DNA from: Micractinium sp. NFX-FRZ
Taxonomy: Eukaryota; Chlorophyta; Trebouxiophyceae; Chlorellales; Chlorellaceae
Length of the DNA stretch: 64,000 nt
Assembly: GCA_029339195.1 (NCBI GenBank)
Contig: JAPTJF010000203.1
Location: forward strand, 39,230-103,229
Direction: 5' to 3'
This document shows positions 23,730 through 35,100 of the stretch, piece by piece. The notes beneath the pieces are model-generated. The model ran no database searches. It was given only the letters and a program-made list of their open reading frames with translations, and was not told the DNA's origin. A program made the position numbers and the translations under genes. Every line of letters begins with the position of its first letter. Position 1 is the stretch's first letter.

Positions 23730-24690
23730 GCTGTGGACGGCCCCCCATCCGCACCTCCCCCTCAACGCCAGCGCTCCTGCCAGCGCTCCTGCTGCTGTGG
23801 ATGGCCCCCCATCCGCACCTCCCCCTCAACGCCAGCGCTCCTGCTGCTGTGGACGGCCCCCCATCCGCACCTCCCCCTCACCGCCAGCGCTCCTGCCAGC
23901 GCTCCTGCTGCTGTGGATGGCCCCCCATCTGCACCTCCCCCCACCGCCAGCGCTACTGCTGTTGTGGACGGCCCCCCATTCGCACCTCCCCCTCACTGCC
24001 AGCGCTCCTGCTGCTGTGGACGGCCCCCCATCCGCACTTCCCCCTACACCTCCAACGCTCCTGCTGCTGCAGATGGCCCCCCATCTGCACCTCCCCCCAC
24101 CGCCAGCGCTCCTGCAAGTGTGGACGGCCCCCCATCCACACATCCCCCTCACCGCCAGCGCTCCTGCTGCTGTGGACGGCCCCCCATCCACACATCCCCC
24201 TCACCGCCAGCGCTCCTGCTGTTGTGGACGGCCCCCCATCCGCACTTTCCCCTCACCGCCAGCGCTCCAGCTGTTGTGGATGGCCCCCCATCCGCACCTC
24301 CCCCTCACCGCCAGCGCTCCTGCTGCTGTAGATGGCCCCCCATCCGCACCTCCCCCTCACCTCCAGCGCTCCAGCTGTTGTGGATGGCCCCCCATCCGCA
24401 CCTCCCCCTCACCGCCAGGGCTACTGCTGCTGTGGACGGCCCCCCATCCGCACCTCCCCCTCACCGCCAGGGCTACTGCTGCTGTGGACGGCCCCTCATC
24501 CGCAACTCCCCCTCACCGCCAGCGCTCCTGCTGCTGTGGACGGCCCCCCATCCACACCTCCCCCTCACCGCCAGCGCTCCTGCTGCTGTGGACGGCCCCC
24601 CATCCGCACCTCCCTCTCAACACCAGCGCCCCTGCTGCTGTGGATGGCCCCCCATCCGCACCTCCCCCTCACCGCCAGCGCCACCCGACT
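23730..24690. repeat. 52-bp minisatellite, about 18 copies
   Basis: Tandem units of about 52 bp are built around 'gctgctgtggacggcc' and 'ccccatccgcacctcccc', with a 'ccgccagcgctcct' end. Copies differ by a few substitutions and one short internal duplication (about 23884-23906). Because 52 is not a multiple of 3, each frame cycles through all three translations of the unit, and none contains a stop. This explains overlapping open frames of 223-441 codons on the + strand and shorter ones on the - strand. These frames are unlikely to be genes. Confidence 0.85.
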
Positions 24691-24940
24691 GCACTGCCAA
24701 CCACCGCCGCTGCCTCACGCACCCACGCTACCACCGCACCGGCTGTCGCTGCACCTCACTGCCCCAGCCTGTCAAAATGCCTGCCCGCAGCCTATTCAGA
24801 GATGCAATCGGAGGAGAGGGCGTGATTGTGCCAGCTGGTGGCCTCCTGCTGTCCACGACACTTCCATGCTGGCACCATGCCTCCCTGGGTGTAACACGAC
24901 CACCGGCCCCCACCTTTCCTTACTTTCGACTCTGCATCCT

Positions 24941-24945
24941 TTACA
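24941..24945 (-). terminator. TGTAA polyadenylation signal of the GT61 gene
   Basis: TTACA on the + strand is TGTAA on the - strand. It lies about 31 bp beyond the proposed GT61 stop codon, supporting that terminal exon. Confidence 0.55.
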
Positions 24946-24975
24946 TCCGTAAGCATAGGAACAACACCAAGGGCG

Positions 24976-27900
24976 TCACCGTCGCGCCGTGGGCGGCACG
25001 TCAGCCGTGCCCCATTCCGTGTGCAGCTGCGGCTCTTGTGTGGATGGCCTGACGCCCAGCTGCTCCCGTACCGCTCGCGCCACCAGCTCGGGCGGCGGAG
25101 ACATGTGGTGCAGCGGCGGCGCTGACTCGCACTGCTCGCCAGCATTGGGGGGGAGGGAAGGGAGCGGGGGAGGGGGGCGGCGCAGCGTTTGAGGTTGCAA
25201 CCAGGAGTGAGGCAAGCTGTGGCGGAGTTCTAAAGACAGCAGAGGTGCAGGCTCATTGCTGGGGCGGCTGCAGGCGATTGCGGGCCGGGGGCATATCTGG
25301 TGCCCTTGGGACTGCAGCAGAGCCGGCAGCAGGGCCGGCAGCAGGGCCGGCCTGCACCCAAGGGTGCAGCGGCCGCCGCCTGTGCCTGCTGTCCTCTGCA
25401 CTCCGTCTCACTCTGTCCCTCAGCGCCCAGGCCCCTATGCAAGCAAGCCTCCGCCCTCACCACACCTTGCCGTGCACAGGACCCCCACACCGCTGCCCGC
25501 AGGGGCTACAGCAAACTGCCCACTTTTGGCCCCTCTGGGCTGCCACAAGCCACCACTCACCGGCAGGGCAAAGTATCGCATGCCCAGGACGCTGCCCTCC
25601 TCCCACCTGCAGCAGGGGGGAGAGGCTTGATGGGAGGGGTGAGGCTCTGGGCGCGGCGGGTGCAGGTTGCCCAAGGGGGCGGCAGGCGGGGTGGAATGCA
25701 CGGCAGCCGTGTGCGCAAGTGACACCCCAGCTGTTGTCAGTGTTGGCAATCCAACCCCCGCCTGCTTGCAGCTCGTCTGCCAATCGTCTCACAAAGAAGG
25801 CTACCTGCTCGCCATGAACCTCGCCTCCTCCCCCGTCCGCCTGCTCCCTCCACTCCTAAAACCCCTCCCAACCTCCCCCTCCCCTCGCCCCTCAGCATTC
25901 CGCTCCCCCTCATTCCCCATCCCCCTGCCCTCCCCTCCCCGCCATCCCCTGCCTCCCTGCCTCCCCCACCCTTCCCCCGCCTCCCCCCCCCCGCCTCACA
26001 TCATGATTGCCAGCCGGGACTTGGGAACAAACTCCAGCAGCAGCGTGTCCTGCGCCCCCCACCATATGTTATTCTGCACCATGGAGAGGAGAGGCGGGGA
26101 GCAGGGATGAGGCTTGGAAAGGCAACCTGCGCGCCCCCCTGGGCAACTCGGGCATACCCAAGGTGTGGGCAGCTGCGCCCGCCACCGCTGCGGCCTGCCC
26201 CCGCCGCCATGCTGCCCCCAGGCATCAAGCTGCTGGGGCAGGAGGGGACATTGCTGCGGATGCAGGCAGCACGGCGCCGCCAGCAGGCAGCTGGGCAGGC
26301 AGGGCAGCGGGCGTTGAGATGCCAGGCGGAGGGCGCATTGGCACCCCGAGGCGGGGCGCCTGGGCGCACTCCCACCCGCAGCATGCTCAGCAGCTGTTCA
26401 GCGGTGCGCTACTCACAAATGCGCCGCCATGGGGGCCAACAACGGCCGACACGTTGTTGTTAAGGAAGGCAGCCAAGGCAGCTACTGTGGGGTACTTGCG
26501 CTGCAAGGGCAGGGCCAAGAAAACGGATGGGGGAGTGGCAGGGGTGGGCGCGAGGCACCTGCCTCTGCTTTCAAGGCAAACACAAGTGTGTGTGGTGTGG
26601 GAAGACAGCTCGGGCCTGTGCGGCGCCCTCGGCAGACAGGCTGCGGCGCACGGCCGGCCATGCGGGCATGCCAGCTGTGCACTTTCCCACCTGCCTGATC
26701 AACCACCTCCCCCCGGTAGCGCTAGCCCACACCACCCGCCCGCCACCCACCTGGTCAACCCCAGCCACTCGGTCAAACACACCCACCTGGTCGAACACCT
26801 CCAGCTGCTCCCCCCTCCCCCGCTCCCGCAGCACCCCCCGGATGGCCTCCAGCACAAAAAACTCATTCGACACCTGTGACTCGGAGCAGGGAGGGAGGGC
26901 GGCAGGCAGGCAGGCAGGCAGGGTGAGCAACACAGACACACGGCTCAGCACACAGCGGCGCCCTTCTTCTGATGGCCTCCAGCACAAAGGGCACCTGCAA
27001 GGACAAAAGCCGGGGGGGGGAGATGGGCAGTCAGCCCAAATATGACACACCACAGCACACAGGACGAATTGGCAACCTGCGGGGGGACAAGGAGGCAGGC
27101 AGGCAGGCTGCATGCGAGCCAGCGACGCTGGCCGCTACCGCAGCTTGTGCATGGGCACCACGCACGCATGCCGACAGGTGCACAGGCTGAGGACCGGCAA
27201 AGGGCCCGACCGCGTCGCTGGACAAGCACCGGGGAGGGCTGCAAATCAGCTCTGCTGTTCCGCCAGTCTTGGCATCTCAGTGCAACATGCATGTGAGTGA
27301 GCCACCAGGCTTGCTTGTTTTACATCAAGCTGCCCCCTCACAAGCGCACCTGGCGCTCGCCGCCGTTGCCAAGGTTGTCGGCGTTCCTCGAGAGGTACAG
27401 CACCACGGTGCGCTGCTCCAGGGGCGCCGGCGCCGGCAGGCGCAGCCACTCGCGGAGGCGGGCGTGGTGGTAGGGGTGCACCAGGGGCGTGCGGCAGGGG
27501 AAGACGACTTCCGCCATGGAAGAGCTGCGCAGGTTGTGCACCACCTGGCACAAGGGGGAGGCGGGGCGTTCCAGGTTAGGCTTCCTTGTATATGCAACTA
27601 ATGAAGTAAGCGAACAATAGCAGGAGAAGGCAGCCTTTGGCTTGGGAGAGCTCGCAGGTTGTGCACCGCCTGCAGTGGGTGGAGGCGTGTGACGGGGCAC
27701 TCACCTTTCAGGCAGCCAGCCATCTCGTGCATGTCATGGGGCAAGGGGTGTCCCCTCAGCTTCTTCCTAGCTTAACACACCCACCCAGCCGCCCCCCAAA
27801 CCCTCCTCGCCCCGTGACACCCGGACCCTGCCAGCTCACCTCCTGCGGGGCGGGGATGGCCTTGAGCTGCTCCCAGAGGTCGATGACGTGGCGCTGACTG

Positions 27901-29270
27901 GGCGGCGGCCCCGTCAGGATGCGCGTCCCGTTGCCGCCCCTCCACCCCTCCGTTTGGACCAGAACTTTGACCACCCGGTCCGTAAAGTGTTGCAGAATGT
28001 GGGAGAGCGGGGTGTTGGCCATCACGCTGCGCCCGCTGTGCGAGGCGCGCAGCTTGCCCGGCAGCGGCCTCAGCGCGTGGTGCGAGGTGTTGGCGTTCAT
28101 GCAGGAGTTGGGGGCCCACACGTCGTAGGGCGGCTGGTTGCTGCGAGAGGGGCAAGCGGGCATGAGGATGAGGGAGGGAGCGGGCGTGAGGCGCGGTGTG
28201 CGAGACGCTGGGGTGGGTGCACGAGTCAGGGGCCCCGCGTGCCGTGCCGGTGGGTTGTTGCAAGCCAGGACTGCTGACGGAAATGACAGGCAGTCGGATG
28301 CAGCAACGGGTCAGAGGATCATGCCGGGAGGGGCAAGGGCGAAATGGAGTGGGCAGGGCTGCTGAGGTGGGCGGCCAGCTGCGTGCTGGCAGCTGCCCCC
28401 TGGCTGCCCATGCCTGCCTGGCATCCAGCATACAGTACCCTGTTGCCCCGCAGCTGCCCCGCAGTTGCCCATGCCTGCCTGGCACCCAGCACCCCCTGCT
28501 GCCTCTGCATTTGACACAGCACCCAGCACCCCCTGCCTCACCGCAACCCCACACTGTGCATCAGCCCACGACTCCGCAGGACAGACGACTTGGGTTGTAA
28601 GTAACCATAAGTATAAAAGGTTGGGAGCTCACCGGAATTCGACGTTCCTCAGCACCAGGTTCTGGCCGTACTGCGTGGGGTACACGCCGCGCCCCTCCCG
28701 CAGCCACACGCGGCGCGGCTCATAAGCGGGGACAGCCTGGCGCCACCAGTGCGCGTGCTCGTCTGTCAAGAAGCCGGGCTGCGGTATGCTGAAGGGCGGG
28801 TAGATGAGCTCCTCGCCGTGCACCACCGAGGGGTTGCCAGGCGTGCCAACCAGGCAAGGGGCAAAGTGGGCGGGGACGCCTGGGCGGCACTCGGCGACCA
28901 CCCAGGGCGCCCATTTAAAAGACTCGGGTCCCAGCTGGGGTGCGGCACGGGGCAGGCCGGCCGCAGCAGCCGCTGCATCCTCTGGTGCCAGCAATCCCTG
29001 TGCTGTGCCAGACGCATCTGCATGCAAATGCTGGTTTCGCTGCGACTCTATCGCTGCCGCTGTTGCCGCCGCCGCCGCTGCCGCCAATGGCGGCAGGGGT
29101 GGGCTGCTCGCATCGGAGCTGGTGCGGGCAGCTGCAGCATGCTGCTTAGTATCTACAAGCTGGTATGCCGAGTGAAGCGGGCTGCCGCAGTCGCACTGCA
29201 CCCGGCCGCCGAAAGCGAAGCCCGTGAGGGCGCACGCAGCCAGAGCGGCTGCCGTGAAGAGTAGCAGTTC
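24976..29270 (-). CDS. GT61-family glycosyltransferase, type II membrane protein (first exon unresolved)
   Basis: Golgi-type glycosyltransferase of family GT61 (DUF563), the family that includes plant xylosyl- and arabinosyltransferases. Minus-strand exons, all in phase: 28633-29270, 27840-28140, 27350-27544, 26787-26873, 26417-26500, 26000-26073, 25561-25606 and 24976 to about 25131 (stop 24976-24978). A hydrophobic signal anchor (LLLFTAAALAACALTGFAF) lies at the start of the first listed exon, followed by an Ala-rich stem. Family blocks seen are ILTGPPPSQRHV, VVLYLSRNADN, the diagnostic VVGPHGGAF (26417-26440) and DTLLLEFVPKSR. The visible part is about 525 residues. The exon at 29270 begins in phase 0. 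I could not find an upstream ATG exon in matching phase; a candidate ATG at 29461-29463 with a good donor is out of phase. Donor substrate and linkage cannot be told from sequence. Confidence 0.8.
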
Positions 29271-30227
29271 CTGCAGTGTGCAAGGAGCATGATTTTACCA
29301 CCAACGCAATCGCCCTTGTCCTCGCAAAAGTGTGGCATTACCGGGCGGAGCTTGCGGGAGGGCGAGGGGTGCTGCCGCGTGCCCCGTGCAGCTGGCATCG
29401 ATGCAGAATTGTCGCGCGAATCGGCACTCACCAATGTGTTTGACGGCCAATCCGACCTGGCATGAGGGGAGCGGCGGAGTGAGCGGCGGAGCGAGCAGCG
29501 TCGAAGTGTCAGTGCAAACTGGAGACAGCAGTCTTAGGCAGGTATTGCGGTTGCGAGTAAGGCCGTTACTTGGCCTTGATCATTTGCAAGAAGACAGCAC
29601 TGGCCTGCAAAGGCAGGGCGCCAGAGCTTGACAGCTGGTGCCAGCAGCAGCTTTGCCATGAGCGGGGCCGCAGCCACCGGCCAGCCAGGGCACGGTCGGC
29701 AGGGAACAGGCAGTGCTGCTCCTACTCGGGTTTGAAGGCACCAAGGTGGGGTCTGCGCGCTAACACAGTTTGACCGTGGCCTTGCTACACGGATGGCTGG
29801 CGGGGCGGAGGCAGCTGCAGGGTGGCGGGAGCACGGGCCCTGCTCTCCTCTGTGGGCGGGTGGCCTCATGCTTAGAGGCCACTGCTGAGCCTTGCTGGAA
29901 CTTCACCTGGCACCACAGTCCATGCCAAATTGACAAAGCGTGCGTGTTTGAGCGGCTCCTGAGGCACTCGAGGACAGTGGGCAGGAAGTGGCAGGTGCAG
30001 CAAGCCGGCAGGCACCACCCGAGACACCCGAGTAGTTCCGGTCCAAAATGCACAGCCTGTTTTGTTAGGGAAAATCACCATGCACGGCCAGTCATGCACA
30101 TTCATTCGGCTGGATACACATCAGTATGCTCAACCAAAAGTGTCCCAACACACGCCATTGGTTGTGCAGAAAGGGCTTGCACAGTACTTTTACCTGGTGT
30201 GCATATTGGAGTGTGCACCTGCCGTGT

Positions 30228-30350
30228 GTGCCTTTCCACACCCAGCCCCGGCCACGTGGCCTGTGCCTTTCCACATGCCCAGCCCCGTGCACACGCCACG
30301 TGGCTTGTGCCTTTCCCACATGCCCAGCCCCGTGCACATGCCACGTGGCG
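30228..30350. repeat. About 45-bp tandem repeat, three imperfect copies
   Basis: Units contain 'cccagccccgtgcaca', 'gccacgtgg' and 'cttgtgcctttccc'. Each carries a CACGTG-like core. No coding evidence. Confidence 0.6.
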
Positions 30351-30624
30351 CTAGCAGGGATGTGGTTTTCCATTATGCTAGTGCTGAAGAGCACTGTTTG
30401 TTTCACCGGCCATATACATTTGAGGAAGAGCCGTCTGATCACCAGTTGTCTACTGCACCGCAGGGGGGAGAGGGAGGGGGAGGGGAGGAGATGGTAAGGG
30501 GGGAGGGAAGGAGGGCGAGGGAGGAGAGAGGGCGGGCCTGCCAGGAGGGGAGGCTGCACGCTCTTGCAACTGGGTGAGCAACACGACCCACTTGGCCACC
30601 CAGATCACATCCGGGCGGCCAACA

Positions 30625-30800
30625 GTGGCGGCAGTGGTGATGGCAAGCCGCCGCCCGGGCCCCAAGGTGGCGGCAGTGGTGAAGGCAAGCCGCCGACCCG
30701 GCCCCAAGGCGGCAGCAGTGGTGAGGCAAGCCGCCGCCCGGGCCCAAGGCGGCGGCAGTGGTGAAGGCAAGCCGCCGCCCGGGCCCCAAGGCGCTACAGT
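30625..30800. repeat. About 42-bp tandem repeat, four copies
   Basis: Units contain 'ggcaagccgccgcccggg' and 'ccccaaggcggcggcagtg' with small length differences between copies. All frames are mostly open because the unit is GC-rich. No gene could be assigned. Confidence 0.7.
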
Positions 30801-32144
30801 GCGCTGCGCGGCAGCAGCGGTAACAGGAAGATCAACTTGCTGCTCAGTCGGGCTTCGAAGGGGCTCAGGCCAGACCCTAGGGCGCCTTGCCATCACCGCC
30901 GCCGCCGCCGCCGCCATGGCGGAGCCAAGAAGGCTACAGCCTGGCGCGCACCTGGTGCCTATCGTGCAACGTCGCATGCAATGCAATGCTACTTGCGCGC
31001 AAGGGCCAAGCAGCTGAGAACTCCCCGCAACAACCGCGCCACCCACCTGTCGCCTCGCAAAGCCGCTGGAAGCAGAAGCGTTTCACCGCGATCACACAAC
31101 GGCGATCGAAGCGGGGGCCAGCCGGCGGGAGAATGAGAGAATGCGGGAGCGACAGGAGGCGGAGGTTTGAAGGGTGAGGGCACAGCACGCTTGGCAGGCT
31201 CCCATGCAAGCCATCCAGACACCGTCTCCTCCGTTTATAATGGCCTAGATCGACCTTTCACCGTTTGCGGTTAAGCTCACATCCGGGGATGCGGGCTAAA
31301 AATGCGTTTGCCCGGCTCCACAGCCAACTGGTGTGCAGTCACCACTTTGGACACCCGGTGCGCTGGTCTACACAGCAAGCCAGGTTGTGCAGTTGGTTGA
31401 CCTTACAGGAAGGTGTGCACTTCCCAGCTACACAGCTGGCTGGTGTGCAATGTGGTGGGCAAGGACAGCTTGATCTACTAGTGAGAGCAGGGCAGAGCAT
31501 GCAGGCAGGCAGCCGCCAGTGGCAAGGCCTGCTGGGATGCTCTGAAGGCTGCTCTCCAGGTTCCCACGTACACTTTACTTTGCCTGGAGTAGGGGTCCAG
31601 CACCCCTCGCTGCACTGCGCCGCCCCTTGTGGCTTCCTTCCCCGCCAGCACGGCGCTCTGGAGCCACCCCCTGACACTTGGTCTAGCAATCACAGAACTG
31701 TCCATATGCCCTACAGTGCATGTGCGCATTCACCCAGCTCGCCTGTGTTTGCACTGGACTGTTTGTGCTATCAAAGTTTCCCGTACACATTGGCATCCGC
31801 AGGCCATGCTGGCTTGTTGGAAAAATGCGCCAAGTGGGCGGCTTGCAGGCGGCAGCAAGAGCGGCACGGCACGGCAGGCCTCCCTCTTTCAGCGGCTTCC
31901 ACTTTGGCCACCCCGCCCGGCCCTGATCGCCCATAGTGTCCCATTCCTACCCCCTCTAGCTGTCAAACGCACCGGCTGCACACCAACCCCGTCCAGCACC
32001 GGACCTGACACGTCACGAATGACGGGGCTCCGTCCGGAGGTTGTCCGGAGGTCTTGTCACAGCTGCGTTTTTGCGAGACACGGGCACATAGTCGCACGCC
32101 GTTGGTCGTATCACGTTGTTGCAAGCCGATGGGGCGCTGAGTAC

Positions 32145-35100
32145 ATGCCCAAGGCGCGGTCGGCCGTTGCTGGGCTCGTCCTGCTGCTAAACCTGCACTT
32201 CTGCGCGGGTGAGGGAAGGATTTGTGGGCTCAAGGACGGCACGGCCATAAAACAGGCGCAGCGGCAGTGTGTGCCGCTTCCGCGGGCTGTTGGGCGCTCT
32301 TGCCCTGGCACGAACGTGCACCCGCCGGCGGAGGGGACTCCCTCGGAGCTAAAGAGCCCCAGCAGCGCAGATTGCGCGCATCCGCTCTTCAAGCGGGCCC
32401 CCCAGAGGGGTGGGCAGGCCCCCCGCCGCTGGCGCTGGGGCTTCGCCGTGCGCAGAGCCGAGGTGCCAGCGGCAGCACCCCGATTGGTTGCCAACTGGCC
32501 CCAGGGCTTGACATCAACAGCGAATGCGTGTGACGGTGACCACATTGCACCACTCTGCTGCCTCCCTGCCCCGCACTGACTGCCGCAGGTGCGCCGGCTC
32601 TCCGCCGCCGACCCTCGCCACCGCCACCACGCCGCCGGCCACCCCGATGGCTGCCGCCGCCTCCAGCCCTTCTCACGTTCATCCCCCGCCTCTCGCCGCC
32701 CCCCCGGCTGCCTCCCCCCCGGCCCCCGGCGCCCCGCCCGCCCCGCCCACCCCCTCCGCACCCGCCGCCTCGCTCACCCCCTCCGTATCCACCGCCGCCG
32801 CAGCCACCCCGCCCACCCCCTCCCTGCCCGCCGCTCCCGTCCCCGCCGCTTACGTGAGGACTGCCCGCAAATGTTGCCCCACACCGCCCCGCACACTGGA
32901 AGGTCCAGCATCGCAGCGCCATGCTGCTCAGTCACTGCTGCAGCTGATCATGGGCAGCGCTGGCACTCCCCCGGGGTTCAACCCACTGCCAGCTGGACAC
33001 GTGATGCCCCCCCTCTCCTGCCCGCCTTGCAGTCCGGAGTCTGCCAATAGCCAATGCCTGTCGGACACGCCGCAGTGCACGCAGTGCGCCCCGGACCCCA
33101 CAGCCGCCGGCGCCGGCCCGGGGTGGTTGTGCGTGGAGTGCGACGCCTACAGCACGCTCGACACCGACAGCGGATATGTGGGGGCGGGGGAAGAGTACGT
33201 GGGCCGCCCCTTCTGCGACGGCCTGTGCATGCGGTACATGCAGTCTGGTGATGTGCTGGAGGTGAGCTGTGTGTTGGTAGCAGCATGCCTGTTTGGGTGG
33301 GAGGTTGGGAGGCACCTGCAGAGCGGGGGTGTGCTGGGCATGAGACGGCCCAGGACCCCTTTTGTCAGCATTGCCAGTAGTATGTGTGTTTGTTCTGTGC
33401 TGTTGGGGTGGCAGCGCGAGGAAGCAGAGGCTGAGAAGGAGCAGCAGGGGCGGGCGGGCGGCTGAGGCGGGCTGGTATCGCAACCAGCAGGGGCAGCGGC
33501 GGCAACAGGAGCGGCCGCACGGCACAAGCCAGGGCACCGATGGCAGCAGCAGCAGCGGCAGCCCAGGCAGCAGCGGCAACAGCAGCAGCCGAAGAAGCGG
33601 CCAGGGCAACGGCGGCAACAGCAGCGGCAGCAGCAGCGGCAGCAGCAGCGGGTGCCTGCAATGCTGCCTCGGTCGGCCCGGATGGTACCATCGTCGCCTT
33701 ATCACCGGCTGCCTAGCTGCCTGCCTCCCCTGCCTGCCTGCCTCCCCTGCCCCACAGGACCTCAGCTCCCCCTGCCTCAAGTGCAGCGGCCTGGCTGGGT
33801 GCACCGCCTGCGCAGCCCAGTCGTTCCGGGCGCCCGACGTGTATGCCCAGGTGCAGCTTCCGGCGGTCGCGCTGCTGCCCACCAAGTGCCTCACCTGCGC
33901 ACACTGTGAGGTGAGGCTGGGGGCATCCCAGGAGGGGCGGTAGGGGGTGGGGGTGGGGGGAGAAAATGAAGAGGAGGGCGTCCCTGATGGGAACAGTAGG
34001 GGTGGAGAGGGTGCATAGTGGGGAGTGCAGGGAGGTGTGGGCAGGGGCACAGTGCTCCGGCAGGAAGGGTGGGGGCCAGGGGCGAGGCGAGTGGGGGGAT
34101 GCTGGGAGGGAGGGATGGCTGGGAGGGACGTGTGGAGCATGCTCGTGTGGGTGGGGCGATGGGAAGCTGCGGCAGTCGCACATGGCAGCCGTGGCAGGGC
34201 GGGGCGTCAACCTTGCCACGTGAGAACCCCGTGGTCCCGTGGCGAGTGCAGGGGATCTCCCCCAGAACACACGCCCCTCAGCCGCGTGTGATCAGGGTCC
34301 ATTCACTTCTCGCCGTCCTGCATGCGCCCCCTTTGCCTGCAGCCCGGCAAATGTGGCCCCGCCGGGTGCGCCGCCTGCGCCCCGGGAGCTGCCCGGATGC
34401 TGGCGGCGGGTGTGGGGCAGGCCGACCCAGCTATGTGCATCACAAACCTGTGTGGCACCCATGCAACCATTCCCGGCATGCCGGCAAACACACGGCTGTG
34501 GAGGTAAGGGCACCAGGGAAGTTGCGTATTACGTAAGACAGTGTGTGTGCGTGTCCTGCAAACACCCACAGACAGCAACCATACGTACAGCTGTACTTTG
34601 AGATGGGAGAGCGTGAAGAGGGGCATGTGGGGCAGCCCACACAGCCCCCTCAGCCTGATTCCCCCTCTGCACAGGATGGCAGCAGCTGGCTGCTGTGGGC
34701 CAGCCGTTGCGCCTGCTGCTGGCTGGCGCCCCATGGCCCCAGCCACTCTCGCCAAGTGCTTTTCGCCTTGCTCCCCCATTTGCCTTGTGCAGCTACGAGC
34801 TGGAGTGCTCTCCCTCGGCCTGCTCCCCCACCGCCGGCTGCACCGCATGGTGAGATCTCAGTGTGCCAGCACATGGCAGGCGCCTCTCCAAGAGTTGTGT
34901 GGCTGAAAAAATGGATGGGAAGAGGGTTAGGGCTTTGGGGTTTTCGGGTTTAGGGTTAGGGTTATTTTAACCCCGAAACCCTACCCCGAGGTCCTGAGGT
35001 TGAGGAAGCCGACAGGATGTGAAGCCAGTGGCATGAGTTGGCCATCACTTCTGCGGCCTGTGTCACGCTACTGTTCGTTCGGGGAGACAAGGGCCCATGC

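Larger units (their letters stand above)
29271..32144. other. 2.9-kb interval without a supported gene
   Basis: Lower-GC and repetitive in places. It probably includes promoters for the diverging GT61 (-) and Cys-rich (+) genes. It carries two small tandem repeats (listed separately). A minus-strand stretch near 30570-30640 encoding GRPDVIWVAKWV looks protein-like, but no exon chain or family could be established. Confidence 0.4.

Noticed and set aside
23730..24690. Possible CRISPR-like array
   Set aside because: Units are contiguous and nearly identical, with no unique spacers, and the genome is eukaryotic.
23727..25052. 441-codon open frame across the minisatellite
   Set aside because: Openness follows from a stop-free 52-bp unit; there is no domain and the peptide rotates between three unrelated readings.
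30450..31046. 198-codon minus-strand frame including GRPDVIWVAKWV
   Set aside because: Most of it is the 42-bp repeat; no splice chain, start or family could be supported.
32524..33465. 313-codon intronless frame with Ala/Thr/Pro-rich start
   Set aside because: It lacks a signal peptide, reads through good splice sites at 32854 and 33032, and loses phase with the signal-peptide exon. Kept only as a finding about frame ambiguity.
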